Source: Hippophae tibetana (lineage: Eukaryota; Streptophyta; Magnoliopsida; Rosales; Elaeagnaceae). Taken from it: a stretch of 64,000 nt of DNA. The stretch is taken from positions 76,306,449 to 76,370,448 of the forward strand of contig CM072810.1 in the NCBI GenBank assembly GCA_037013495.1. The letters are read 5' to 3'. Of this stretch, positions 25,205 to 38,736 are shown in pieces (the first letter of the stretch is position 1; each line of letters starts with the position of its first letter). The position numbers and the translations under genes were made by a program. The notes beneath the pieces were generated by a model that made no database searches, was not told where the DNA came from, and was given only the letters and a program-made list of their open reading frames with translations.

Positions 25205-28200
25205 TACGTGGCAGAAGAACCTCATTTTTTGAACAAAAATTCTCATTTTACATCACCTACCGATGTCTTAATATTTTTGTTGCATATATACCCTTTTGTT
25301 TTGCTTTGGATTTTTTTCAATGCAACTATTACGAATATTGAGGTGCCGACGATAAGTGTGTTTAAAAATATTCTAAATATTTTCAATATCTAATAATTAT
25401 TCTCATGACAATAAAAATATACTCATTACGCTTCACAATTTATTTTTTGGAACATAAAATTGAAAGATTAATTTTCGAAGCCATTTATATATAGCGATTT
25501 TCTTTTTTAGTGAATTGTTAAATTTAATGTATTATTTTTTATGCTTTTTTTCTTCACGGATTGATTATGCACATTACACAACTAAATAGCCATATTAAGG
25601 TTGCATTAGGTTTAGGGTTTTGTTCCGTATAATAGAAAACTTTAGCCTTATGATGGAGGAAGATTTGATAACTTTAGTGAAAATACTTTTTAGAAATATT
25701 CTTGCTTTTATTCCTGTGGTTCTTGATTGAATGCTCCAATTCGACATATCAAAAGGAGTGATCATCTTTTTTGGCATCACAAGGTTGGGGTATTATGGAC
25801 TTGTTGATGTTGTTTTCCTCCGTGTATTTCGTTTCGTATTTATTTTTGAAACCATAGTCTCTTCTTCTTGATCTTTATTTCTATGTTCAATCAATCTTTG
25901 TTCTTCATAAATAAAAGAGTAGGAAAAAGAAGATGGGTTACACTCTTCACAGTATTAAAAAAAGAAAATTTGAGAAATAAGAGTTCCAAGTTGAAACGGC
26001 CATAACTTTCGACTGGTATATCGAAATTACTAATATAATATATCAAATTAGAGCTTGTAACGATTCCTATAATCTCAGCTACGTGGCAGAAGAACCTCAT
26101 TTTTTGAACAAAAATTCTCATTTTACATCACCTACCGATGTCTTAATATTTTTGTTGCATATATACCCTTTTGTTTTGCTTTGGATTTTTTTCAATGCAA
26201 CTATTACGAATATTGAGGTGCCGACGATAAGTGTGTTTAAAAATATTCTAAATATTTTCAATATCTAATAATTATTCTCATGACAATAAAAATATACTCA
26301 TTACGCTTCACAATTTATTTTTTGGAACATAAAATTGAAAGATTAATTTTCGAAGCCATTTATATATAGCGATTTTCTTTTTTAGTGAATTGTTAAATTT
26401 AATGTATTATTTTTTATGCTTTTTTTCTTCACGGATTGATTATGCACATTACACAACTAAATAGCCATATTAAGGTTGCATTAGGTTTAGGGTTTTGTTC
26501 CGTATAATAGAAAACTTTAGCCTTATGATGGAGGAAGATTTGATAACTTTAGTGAAAATACTTTTTAGAAATATTCTTGCTTTTATTCCTGTGGTTCTTG
26601 ATTGAATGCTCCAATTCGACATATCAAAAGGAGTGATCATCTTTTTTGGCATCACAAGGTTGGGGTATTATGGACTTGTTGATGTTGTTTTCCTCCGTGT
26701 ATTTCGTTTCGTATTTATTTTTGAAACCATAGTCTCTTCTTCTTGATCTTTATTTCTATGTTCAATCAATCTTTGTTCTTCATAAATAAAAGAGTAGGAA
26801 AAAGATGATGGGTTACACTCTTCACAGTATTAAAAAAAGAAAATTTGAGAAATAAGAGTTCCAAGTTGAAACGGCCATAACTTTCGACTCGTATATCGAA
26901 ATTACTAATATAATATATCAAGTTAGAGCTTGTAACGATTCCTATAATCTCAGCTACGTGGCAGAAGAACCTCATTTTTTGAACAAAAATTCTCATTTTA
27001 CATCACCTACCGATGTCTTAATATTTTTGTTGCATATATACCCTTTTGTTTTGCTTTGGATTTTTTTCAATGCAACTATTACGAATATTGAGGTGCCGAC
27101 GATAAGTGTGTTTAAAAATATTCTAAATATTTTCAATATCTAATAATTATTCTCATGACAATAAAAATATACTCATTACGCTTCACAATTTATTTTTTGC
27201 AACATAAAATTGAAAGATTAATTTTCGAAGCCATTTATATATAGCGATTTTCTTTTTTAGGGAATTGTTAAATTTAATGTATTATTTTTTATGCTTTTTT
27301 TCTTCACGGATTGATTATGCACATTACACAACTAAATAGCCATATTAAGGTTGCATTAGGTTTAGGGTTTTGTTCCGTATAATAGAAAACTTTAGCCTTA
27401 TGATGGAGGAAGATTTGATAACTTTAGTGAAAATACTTTTTAGAAATATTCTTGCTTTTATTCCTGTGGTTCTTGATTGAATGCTCCAATTCGACATATC
27501 AAAAGGAGTGATCATCTTTTTTGGCATCACAAGGTTGGGGTATTATGGACTTGTTGATGTTGTTTTCCTCCGTGTATTTCGTTTCGTATTTATTTTTGAA
27601 ACCATAGTCTCTTCTTCTTGATCTTTATTTCTATGTTCAATCAATCTTTGTTCTTCATAAATAAAAGAGTAGGAAAAAGAAGATGCGTTACACTCTTCAC
27701 AGTATTAAAAAAAGAAAATTTGAGAAATAAGAGTTCCAAGTTGAAACGGCCATAACTTTCGACTCGTATATCGAAATTACTAATATAATATATCAAGTTA
27801 GAGCTTGTAACGATTCCTATAATCTCAGCTACGTGGCAGAAGAACCTCATTTTTTGAACAAAAATTCTCATTTTACATCACCTACCGATGTCTTAATATT
27901 TTTGTTGCATATATACCCTTTTGTTTTGCTTTGGATTTTTCTCAATGCAACTATTACGAATATTGAGGTGCCGACGATAAGTGTGTTTAAAAATATTCTA
28001 AATATTTTCAATATCTAATAATTATTCTCATGACAATACAAATATACTCATTACGCTTCACAATTTATTTTTTGGAACATAAAATTGAAAGATTAATTTT
28101 CGAAGCCATTTATATAAAGCGATTTTCTTTTTTAGTGAATTGTTAAATTTAATGTATTATTTTTTATGCTTTTTTTCTTCACGGATTGATTATGCACATT

Positions 28201-31200
28201 ACACAACTAAATAGCCATAGTAAGGTTGCATTAGGTTTAGGGTTTTGTTCCGTATAATAGAAAACTTTAGCCTTATGATGGAGGAAGATTTGATAACTTT
28301 AGTGAAAATACTTTTTAGAAATATTCTTGCTTTTATTCCTGTGGTTCTTGATTGAATGCTCCAATTCGACATATCAAAAAAAGTGATCATCTTTTTTGGC
28401 ATCACAAGGTTGGGGTATTATGGACTTGTTGATGTTGTTTTCCTCTGTGTATTTCGTTTCGTATTTATTATTGAAACCATAGTCTCTTCTTCTTGATCTT
28501 TATTTCTATGTTAAATCAATCTTTGTTCTTCATAAATAAAAGAGTAGGAAAAAGAAGATGGGTTACACTCTTCATAGTATTAAAAAAAGAAAGTTTGAGA
28601 AATAAGAGTTCCAAGTTGAAACGGCCATAACTTTTGACTCGTATATCGAAATTACTAATATAATATATCAAGTTAGAGCTTGTAACGATTCCTATAATCT
28701 CAGCTACGTGGCAGAAGAACCTCATTTTTTGAACAAAAATTCTCATTTTACATCACCTACCGATGTCTTAATATTTTTGTTGCATATATACCCTTTTGTT
28801 TTGCTTTGGATTTTTTTCAATGCAACTATTACGAATATTGAGGTGCCGACGATAAGTGTGTTTAAAAATATTCTAAATATTTTCAATATCTAATAATTAT
28901 TCTCATGACAATAAAAATATACTCATTACGCTTCACAATTTATTTTTTGGAACATAAAATTGAAAGATTAATTTTCGAAGCCATTTATATATAGCGATTT
29001 TCTTTTTTAGTGAATTGTTAAATTTAATGTATTATTTTTTATGCTTTTTTTCTTCACGGATTGATTATGCACATTACACAACTAAATAGCCATATTAAGG
29101 TTGCATTAGGTTTAGGGTTTTGTTCCGTATAATAGAAAACTTTAGCCTTATGATGGAGGAAGATTTGATAACTTTAGTGAAAATACTTTTTAGAAATATT
29201 CTTGCTTTTATTCCTGTGGTTCTTGATTGAATGCTCCAATTCGACATATCAAAAGGAGTGATCATCTTTTTTGGCATCACAAGGTTGGGGTATTATGGAC
29301 TTGTTGATGTTGTTTTCCTCCGTGTATTTCGTTTCGTATTTATTTTTGAAACCATAGTCTCTTCTTCTTGATCTTTATTTCTATGTTCAATCAATCTTTG
29401 TTCTTCATAAATAAAAGAGTAGGAAAAAGAAGATGGGTTACACTCTTCACAGTATTAAAAAAAGAAAATTTGAGAAATAAGAGTTCCAAGTTGAAACGGC
29501 CATAACTTTCGACTGGTATATCGAAATTACTAATATAATATATCAAATTAGAGCTTGTAACGATTCCTATAATCTCAGCTACGTGGCAGAAGAACCTCAT
29601 TTTTTGAACAAAAATTCTCATTTTACATCACCTACCGATGTCTTAATATTTTTGTTGCATATATACCCTTTTGTTTTGCTTTGGATTTTTTTCAATGCAA
29701 CTATTACGAATATTGAGGTGCCGACGATAAGTGTGTTTAAAAATATTCTAAATATTTTCAATATCTAATAATTATTCTCATGACAATAAAAATATACTCA
29801 TTACGCTTCACAATTTATTTTTTGGAACATAAAATTGAAAGATTAATTTTCGAAGCCATTTATATATAGCGATTTTCTTTTTTAGTGAATTGTTAAATTT
29901 AATGTATTATTTTTTATGCTTTTTTTCTTCACGGATTGATTATGCACATTACACAACTAAATAGCCATATTAAGGTTGCATTAGGTTTAGGGTTTTGTTC
30001 CGTATAATAGAAAACTTTAGCCTTATGATGGAGGAAGATTTGATAACTTTAGTGAAAATACTTTTTAGAAATATTCTTGCTTTTATTCCTGTGGTTCTTG
30101 ATTGAATGCTCCAATTCGACATATCAAAAGGAGTGATCATCTTTTTTGGCATCACAAGGTTGGGGTATTATGGACTTGTTGATGTTGTTTTCCTCCGTGT
30201 ATTTCGTTTCGTATTTATTTTTGAAACCATAGTCTCTTCTTCTTGATCTTTATTTCTATGTTCAATCAATCTTTGTTCTTCATAAATAAAAGAGTAGGAA
30301 AAAGATGATGGGTTACACTCTTCACAGTATTAAAAAAAGAAAATTTGAGAAATAAGAGTTCCAAGTTGAAACGGCCATAACTTTCGACTCGTATATCGAA
30401 ATTACTAATATAATATATCAAGTTAGAGCTTGTAACGATTCCTATAATCTCAGCTACGTGGCAGAAGAACCTCATTTTTTGAACAAAAATTCTCATTTTA
30501 CATCACCTACCGATGTCTTAATATTTTTGTTGCATATATACCCTTTTGTTTTGCTTTGGATTTTTTTCAATGCAACTATTACGAATATTGAGGTGCCGAC
30601 GATAAGTGTGTTTAAAAATATTCTAAATATTTTCAATATCTAATAATTATTCTCATGACAATAAAAATATACTCATTACGCTTCACAATTTATTTTTTGC
30701 AACATAAAATTGAAAGATTAATTTTCGAAGCCATTTATATATAGCGATTTTCTTTTTTAGGGAATTGTTAAATTTAATGTATTATTTTTTATGCTTTTTT
30801 TCTTCACGGATTGATTATGCACATTACACAACTAAATAGCCATATTAAGGTTGCATTAGGTTTAGGGTTTTGTTCCGTATAATAGAAAACTTTAGCCTTA
30901 TGATGGAGGAAGATTTGATAACTTTAGTGAAAATACTTTTTAGAAATATTCTTGCTTTTATTCCTGTGGTTCTTGATTGAATGCTCCAATTCGACATATC
31001 AAAAGGAGTGATCATCTTTTTTGGCATCACAAGGTTGGGGTATTATGGACTTGTTGATGTTGTTTTCCTCCGTGTATTTCGTTTCGTATTTATTTTTGAA
31101 ACCATAGTCTCTTCTTCTTGATCTTTATTTCTATGTTCAATCAATCTTTGTTCTTCATAAATAAAAGAGTAGGAAAAAGAAGATGCGTTACACTCTTCAC

Positions 31201-32165
31201 AGTATTAAAAAAAGAAAATTTGAGAAATAAGAGTTCCAAGTTGAAACGGCCATAACTTTCGACTCGTATATCGAAATTACTAATATAATATATCAAGTTA
31301 GAGCTTGTAACGATTCCTATAATCTCAGCTACGTGGCAGAAGAACCTCATTTTTTGAACAAAAATTCTCATTTTACATCACCTACCGATGTCTTAATATT
31401 TTTGTTGCATATATACCCTTTTGTTTTGCTTTGGATTTTTCTCAATGCAACTATTACGAATATTGAGGTGCCGACGATAAGTGTGTTTAAAAATATTCTA
31501 AATATTTTCAATATCTAATAATTATTCTCATGACAATACAAATATACTCATTACGCTTCACAATTTATTTTTTGGAACATAAAATTGAAAGATTAATTTT
31601 CGAAGCCATTTATATAAAGCGATTTTCTTTTTTAGTGAATTGTTAAATTTAATGTATTATTTTTTATGCTTTTTTTCTTCACGGATTGATTATGCACATT
31701 ACACAACTAAATAGCCATAGTAAGGTTGCATTAGGTTTAGGGTTTTGTTCCGTATAATAGAAAACTTTAGCCTTATGATGGAGGAAGATTTGATAACTTT
31801 AGTGAAAATACTTTTTAGAAATATTCTTGCTTTTATTCCTGTGGTTCTTGATTGAATGCTCCAATTCGACATATCAAAAAAAGTGATCATCTTTTTTGGC
31901 ATCACAAGGTTGGGGTATTATGGACTTGTTGATGTTGTTTTCCTCTGTGTATTTCGTTTCGTATTTATTATTGAAACCATAGTCTCTTCTTCTTGATCTT
32001 TATTTCTATGTTAAATCAATCTTTGTTCTTCATAAATAAAAGAGTAGGAAAAAGAAGATGGGTTACACTCTTCATAGTATTAAAAAAAGAAAGTTTGAGA
32101 AATAAGAGTTCCAAGTTGAAACGGCCATAACTTTTGACTCGTATATCGAAATTACTAATATAATA
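25205..32165. repeat. Tetrameric HOR, 3500-bp period, two copies
   Basis: A clean 4 x 875 duplication. Offset exactly 3500 holds for 25891/29391 (GACTGGTATATCG), 27198/30698 (TTTTGCAACATA), about 27257/30757 (TTTAGGGAATTG), 27682/31182 (AGATGCGTTAC), 27949/31449 (TTTTCTCAATG), 28220/31720 (ATAGTAAGG) and 28376/31876 (TCAAAAAAAGTGATC). I saw no difference within the shared span. It ends where M33 has ATCAAGTTAG and M37 has ATCAAATTAG. Confidence 0.88.
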
Positions 32166-32999
32166 TATCAAATTAGAGCTTGTAACGATTCCTATAATCT
32201 CAGCTACGTGGCAGAAGAACCTCATCTTTTGAACAAAAATTCTCATTTTACATCACCTACCGATGTCTTAATATTTTTGTTGCATATATAGCCTTTTTAT
32301 TTGCTTTGGATTTTTTTCAATGCAACTATTACGAATATTGAGGTGCCGACGATAAGTGTGTTTAAAAATATTCTAAATATTTTCAATATCTAATAATTAT
32401 TCTCATGACAATAAAAATATACTCATTACGCTTCACAATTTATTTTTTGGAACATAAAATTGAAAGATTAATTTTCGAAGCCTTTTATATATAGCGATTT
32501 TCTTTTTTAGTGAATTGTTAAATTTAATGTATTATTTTTTATGCTTTTTTTCATCACGGATGGATTATGCACATTACACAACTAAATAGCCATATTAAGG
32601 TTGCATTAGGTTTAGGGTTGTGTTCCATATAATAGAAAACTTTAGCCTTATGATGGAGGAAGATTTGATAACTTTAGTGAAAATACTTTTTAGAAATATT
32701 CTTGCTTTTATTCCTGTGGTTCTTGATTGAATTCTCCAATTCGACATATCAAAAGGAGTGATCATCTTTTTTGGCATCACAAGGTTGGGGTATTATGGAC
32801 TTGTTGATGTTGTTTTCCTCTGTGTATTTCGTTTCGTATTTATTTTTGAAACCATAGTCTCTTCTTCTTGATCTTTATTTCTATGTTCAATCAATCTTTG
32901 TTCTTCATAAATAAAAGAGTAGGAAAAAGAAGATGGGTTACACTCTTCATAGTATTAAAAAAAGAAAATTTGAGAAATAAGAGTTCCAAGTTGAAACGG

Positions 33000-35900
33000 C
33001 CATAACTTTTGACTCGTATATTGAAATTACTATTATAATATATCAAGTTAGAGCTTGTAACGATTCCTATAATCTCAGCTACGTGGCAGAAGAACCTCAT
33101 TTTTTGAACAAAAATTCTCATTTTACATCACCTACCGATGTCTTAATATTTTTGTTGCATATATACCCTTTTGTTTTGCTTTGGATTTTTTTCAATGCAA
33201 CTATTACGAATATTGAGGTGCCGACGATAAGTGTGTTTAAAAATATTCTAAATATTTTCAATATCTAATAATTATTCTCATGACAATAAAAATATACCCA
33301 TTACGCTTCACAATTTATTTTTTGGAACATAAAATTGAAAGATTAATTTTCGAAGCCATTTATATATAACGATTTTCTTTTTTAGTGAATTGTTAAATTT
33401 AATGTATTATTTTTTATGCTATTTTTCTTCACGGATTGATTATGCACATTACACAACTAAATAGCCATATTAAGGTTGCATTAGGTTTAGGGTTTTGTTC
33501 CGTATAATAGAAAACTTTAGCCTTATGATGGAGGAAGATTTGATAACTTTAGTGAAAATACTTTTTAGAAATATTTTTGCTTTTATTCCTGTGGTTCTTG
33601 ATTGAGTGCTCCAATTCGATATATCAAAAGGAGTGATCATCTTTTTTGGCATCACAAGGTTGGGGTATTATGGACTTGTTGAAGTTGTTTTCCTCCGTGT
33701 ATTTCGTTTCGTATTTATTTTTGAAACCATTGTCTCTTCTTCTTGATCTTTATTTCTATGTTAAATCAATCTTTGTTCTTCATAAATAAAAGAGTAGGAA
33801 AAAGAAGATGGGTTACACTCTTCATAGTATTAAAAAAAGAAAGTTTGAGAAATAAGAGTTCCAAGTTGAAACTGCCATAACTTTTGACTCGTATATCGAA
33901 ATTACTAATATAAAATATCAAGTTAGAGCTTGTAACGATTCCTATAATCTCAGCTACGTGGCAGAAGAACCTCATTTTTTGAACAAAAATTCTCATTTTA
34001 CATCACCTACCGATGTCTTAATATTTTTGTTGCATATATAGCCTTTTTTTTGCTTTGGATTTTTTTCAATGCAACTATTACGAATATTGAGGTGCCGACG
34101 ATAACTGTGTTTAAAAATATTCTAAATATTTTCAATATCTAATAATTATTCTCATGACAATAAAAATATACTCATTACGCTTCACAATTTATTTTTTGGA
34201 ACATAAAATTGAAAGATTAATGTTTGAAGCCATTTATGTATATCGATTTTCTTTTTTAGGGAATTGGTAAATTTAATGTATTATTTTTATGCTTTTTTTC
34301 TTCACGGATGGATTATGCACATTACACAACTAAATAGCCATATTAAGGTTACATTAGGTTTAGGGTTTTGTTCCGTATAATAGAAAACTTTAGCCTTATG
34401 ATGGCGGAAGATTTGATAACTTTAGTGAAAATACTTTTTAGAAATATTCTTGCTTTTATTCCTGTGGTTCTTGATTGAATGCTAAAATTCGACATATCAA
34501 AAGGAGTGATCATCTTTTTTGGCAGAACAAGGTTGGGGTATTATGGACTTGTTTATGTTGTTTTCCTCCGTGTATTTCGTTTCGTATTTATTTTTGAAAC
34601 CATAGTCTCTTCTTCTTGATCTTTATTTCTATGTTCAATAAATCTTTGTTCTTCATAAATAAAAGAGTAGGAAAAAGAAGATGGGTTACACTCTTCATAG
34701 TATTAAAAAAAGAAAATTTGAGAAATAAGAGTTCCAAGTTGAAACGGCCATAACTTTTGACTCGTATATCAAAATTACTAATATAATATATCAAGTTAGA
34801 GCTTGTAACGATTCCTATAATCTCAGCTACGTGGCAGAAGAACCTCATTTTTTGAACAAAAATTCTCATTTTACATCACCTACCAATGTCTTAATATTTT
34901 TGTTGCATATATACCCTTTTGTTTTGCTTTGGATTTTTTTCAATGCAACTATTACGAATATTGAGGTGCCGACGATAAGTGTGTTTAAAAATATTCTAAA
35001 TATTTTCAATATCTAATAATTATTCTCATGACAATAAAAATATACCCATTATGCTTCACAATTTATTTTTTGGAACATAAAAGTGAAAGATTAATTTTCG
35101 AAGCCATTTATATATAACGATTTTCTTTTTTAGTGAATTGTTAAATTTAATGTATTATTTTTTATGCTATTTTTCTTCACGGATAGATTATGCACATTAC
35201 ACAACTAAATAGTCATATTAAGGTTGCATTAGGTTTAGGGTTTTGTTCCGTATAATAGAAAACTTTAGCCTTATGATGGAGGAAGATTTGATAACTTTAG
35301 TGAAAATACTTTTAAGAAATATTTTTGCTTTTATTCCTGTGGTTCTTGATTGAGTGCTCCAATTCGATATATCAAAAGGAGTGATCATCTTTTTTGGCAT
35401 CACAAGGTTGGGGTATTATGGACTTGTTGAAGTTGTTTTCCTCCGTGTATTTCGTTTCGTATTTATTTTTGAAAACCATAGTCCTCTTCTTCTTGATCTT
35501 TATTTCTATGTTCAATCAATCTTTGTTCTTCATAAATAAAAGAGTAGGAAAAAGAAGATGGGTTTACACTCTTCATAGTATTAAAAAAAGAAAATTTGAG
35601 AAATAAGAGTTCCAAGTTGAAAACGGCCATAACTTTTGACTCGTATATTGAAATTACTATTATAATATATCAAGTTAGAGCTTGTAACGATTCCTATAAT
35701 CTCAGCTACGTGGCAGAAGAACCTCATTTTTTGAACAAAAATTCTCATTTTACATCACCTACCGATGTCTTAATATTTTTGTTGCATATATACCCTTTTT
35801 GTTTTGCTTTGGATTTTTTTCAATGCAACTATTACGAATATTGAGGTGCCGACGATAAGTGTGTTTAAAAATATTCTAAATATTTTCAATATCTAATAAT

Positions 35901-37950
35901 TATTCTCATGACAATAAAAATATACCCATTACGCTTCACAATTTATTTTTTGGAACATAAAATTGAAAGATTAATTTTCGAAGCCATTTATATATAACGA
36001 TTTTCTTTTTTAGTGAATTGTTAAATTTAATGTATTATTTTTTTATGCTATTTTTCTTCACGGATTGATTATGCACATTACACAACTAAATAGCCATATT
36101 AAGGTTGCATTAGGTTTAGGGTTTTGTTCCGTATAATAGAAAACTTTAGCCTTATGATGGAGGAAGATTTGATAACTTTAGTGAAAATACTTTTTAGAAA
36201 TATTTTTGCTTTATTCCTGTGGTTCTTGATTGAGTGCTCCAATTCGATATATCAAAAGGAAGTGATCATCTTTTTTGGCATCACAAGGTTGGGGTATTAT
36301 GGACTTGTTGAAGTTGTTTTTCCTCCGTGTATTTCGTTTCGTATTTATTTTTGAAACCATTGTCTCTTCTTCTTGATCTTTATTTCTATGTTAAATCAAT
36401 CTTTGTTCTTCATAAATAAAAGAGTAGGAAAAAGAAGATGGGTTTACACTCTTCATAGTATTAAAAAAAGGAAAAGTTTGAGAAATAAGAGTTCCAAGTT
36501 TGAAACTGCCATAACTTTTGACTCGTATATCGAAATTACTAATATAAAATATCAAGTTAGAGCTTGTAACGATTCCTATAATCTCAGCTACGTGGCAGAA
36601 GAACCTCATTTTTTGAACAAAAATTCTCATTTTACATCACCTACCGATGTCTTAATATTTTTTGTTGCATATATAGCCTTTTTTTTGCTTTGGATTTTTT
36701 TCAATGCAACTATTACGAATATTGAGGTGCCGACGATAACTGTGTTTAAAAATATTCTAAATATTTTCAATATCTAATAATTATTCTCATGACAATAAAA
36801 ATATACTCATTACGCTTCACAATTTATTTTTTGGAACATAAAATTGAAAGATTAATGTTTGAAGCCATTTATGTATATCGATTTTCTTTTTTAGGGAATT
36901 GGTAAATTTAATGTATTATTTTTTATGCTTTTTTTTCTTCACGGATGGATTATGCACATTACACAACTAAATAGCCATATTAAGGTTACATTAGGTTTAG
37001 GGTTTTGTTCCGTATAATAGAAAACTTTAGCCTTATGATGGCGGAAGATTTGATAAACTTTAGTGAAAATACTTTTTAGAAATATTCTTGCTTTTATTCC
37101 TGTGGTTCTTGATTGAATGCTAAAATTCGACATATCAAAAGGAGTGATCATCTTTTTTGGCAGAACAAGGTTGGGGTATTATGGACTTGTTTATGTTGTT
37201 TTCCTCCGTGTATTTCGTTTCGTATTTATTTTTGAAAACCATAGTCTCTTCTTCTTGATCTTTATTTCTATGTTCAATAAATCTTTGTTCTTCATAAATA
37301 AAAGAGTAGGAAAAAGAAGATGGGTTTACACTCTTCATAGTATTAAAAAAAGAAAATTTGAGAAATAAGAGTTTCCAAGTTGAAACGGCCATAACTTTTG
37401 ACTCGTATATCAAAATTACTAATATAATATATCAAGTTAGAGCTTGTAACGATTCCTATAATCTCAGCTACGTGGCAGAAGAACCTCATTTTTTGAACAA
37501 AAAATTCTCATTTTACATCACCTACCAATGTCCTTTAATATTTTTGTTGCATATATACCCTTTTGTTTTGCTTTGGATTTTTTTCAATGCAACTATTACG
37601 AATATTGAGGTGCCGACGATAAGTGTGTTTAAAAAATATTCTAAATATTTTCAATATCTAATAATTATTCTCATGACAATAAAAATATACCCATTATGCT
37701 TCACAATTTATTTTTTGGAACATAAAAGTGAAAGATTAATTTTCGAAGCCATTTATATATAACGATTTTCTTTTTTAGTGAATTGTTAAATTTAATGTAT
37801 TATTTTTTATGCTATTTTTCTTCACGGATAGATTATGCACATTACACAACTAAATAGTCATATTAAGGTTGCATTAGGTTTAGGGTTTTGTTCCGTATAA
37901 TAGAAAACTTTAGCCTTATGATGGAGGAAGATTTGATAACTTTAGTGAAA
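33000..37950. repeat. Trimeric HOR, two copies (M39-M41, M42-M44)
   Basis: M39/M42, M40/M43 and M41/M44 pair up in order, beginning with the second half of M38 matching that of M41 (TATTGAAATTACTATT). Shared markers: TGCTATTTTTCTTC, GTTGAAGTTG, GAAACTGCCATAAC (M39, M42), GGTTACATTAGG with GATGGCGGAAG and GCTAAAATTCG (M40, M43), GGATAGATTATGC and CTTTTAAGAAAT (M41, M44). Copy 1 units are 873 and 875 bp. Copy 2 is inflated to 881 and 883 by one-base indels described separately; without them the period would be about 2622. Confidence 0.82.
35471..37636. other. Cluster of 24 one-base indels, probable unpolished assembly patch
   Basis: Against sister copies there are 23 one-base insertions and one deletion. 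Insertions lie at about 35472, 35483, 35563, 35620, 35796, 36038, 36260, 36317, 36443, 36470, 36472, 36499, 36658, 36919, 36929, 37054, 37235, 37325, 37372, 37499, 37532, 37534 and 37631; the deletion is at about 36210. Nearly all extend a run of identical bases. Counts per monomer (+6, +8, +8) exactly explain lengths 881, 881 and 883 against 875, 873 and 875. Density is about one per 90 bases, while flanking monomers have almost none. Insertion-dominated homopolymer errors fit a low-coverage or gap-filled long-read stretch. Longer frames seen here (up to 134 codons) are products of these indels. Confidence 0.85.
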
Positions 37951-38736
37951 ATACTTTTAAGAAATATTTTTGCTTTTATTCCTGTGGTTCTTGATTGAAT
38001 GCTCCAATTCGACATATCAAAAGGAGTGATCATCTTTTTTGGCATCACAAGGTTGGGGTATTATGGACTTGTTGAAGTTGTTTTCCTCCGTGTATTTCGT
38101 TTCGTATTTATTTTTGAAACCATTGTCTCTTCTTCTTGATCTTTATTTCTATGTTCAATCAATCTTTGTTCTTCATAAATAAAAGAGTAGGAAAAAGAAG
38201 ATGGGTTACACTCTTCATAGTATTAAAAAATGAAAATTTGAGAAATAAGAGTTCCAAGTTGAAACGGCCATAACTTTTGAATCGTATATCAAAATTACTA
38301 ATATAATATATCAAGTTAGAGCTTGTAACGATTCCTATAATCTCAGCTACGTGGCAGAAGAACCTCAATTTTTGAACAAAAATTCTCATTTTACATCACC
38401 TACCGATGTCTTAATATTTTTGTTGCATATATAGCCTTTTGTTTTGCTTTGGATTTTTTTCAATGCAACTATTACGAATATTGAGGTGCCGACGATAAGT
38501 GTGCTTAAAAATATTCTAAATATTTTCAATATCTAATAATTATTCTTATGACAATAAAAATATACTCATTACGCTTCACAATTTATTTTTTGGAACATAA
38601 AATTGAAATATTAATGTTTGAAGCCATTTTTGTATATCGATTTTCTTTTTTAGGGAATTGTTAAATTTAATGTATTATTTTTATGCTTTTTTTCTTCACG
38701 GATTGATTATGCACATTACACAACTAAATAGCCATA

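Larger units (their letters stand above)
19800..25600. repeat. Displaced duplicate block, offset about 4375 (M23-M24 and M28-M29)
   Basis: About 19.8-21.2 kb matches 24.2-25.6 kb. Private markers TTTTTTGCAACATA (20,195 and 24,570) and CTCAACTACGTGG (M24, M29) occur in both in the same order. The interval is five monomers plus the extra T of M25. The intervening M27 second half instead matches M21 (TATTTTGGTTGC) at offset about 5251, so the region is a mosaic rather than a clean pentamer. Confidence 0.6.
11100..32200. repeat. Left core zone: homogeneous alpha monomers
   Basis: Monomer starts after M13: 11597, 12472, 13347, 14219, 15094, 15969, 16844, 17719, 18594, 19469, 20344, 21219, 22095, 22970, 23845, 24720, 25595, 26470, 27345, 28220, 29095, 29970, 30845, 31720. 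Lengths are 875, except 872 (M16) and 876 (M25, one extra T near 21,774). No beta halves and no 13-bp insertion occur. Typical markers are AAAACTTTAGCC, CTCCGTGTATTTCG, CTTTCGACTCG and TATACCCTTTTG. Neighbouring monomers from about 17.7 to 32 kb differ at only a handful of positions. Small displaced blocks repeat: TATTTTGGTTGCAT in M20, M21 and M27, and CATTAAACAACTA preceding M21, M22, M23 and M28. Confidence 0.9.

Noticed and set aside
36373-37762. Longer frames of up to 134 codons at 36373-36777 and 37358-37762 and a 92-codon minus frame at 37135-37413
   Set aside because: They exist only because the clustered one-base insertions join short frames of the monomer. Sister copies without the indels lack them.
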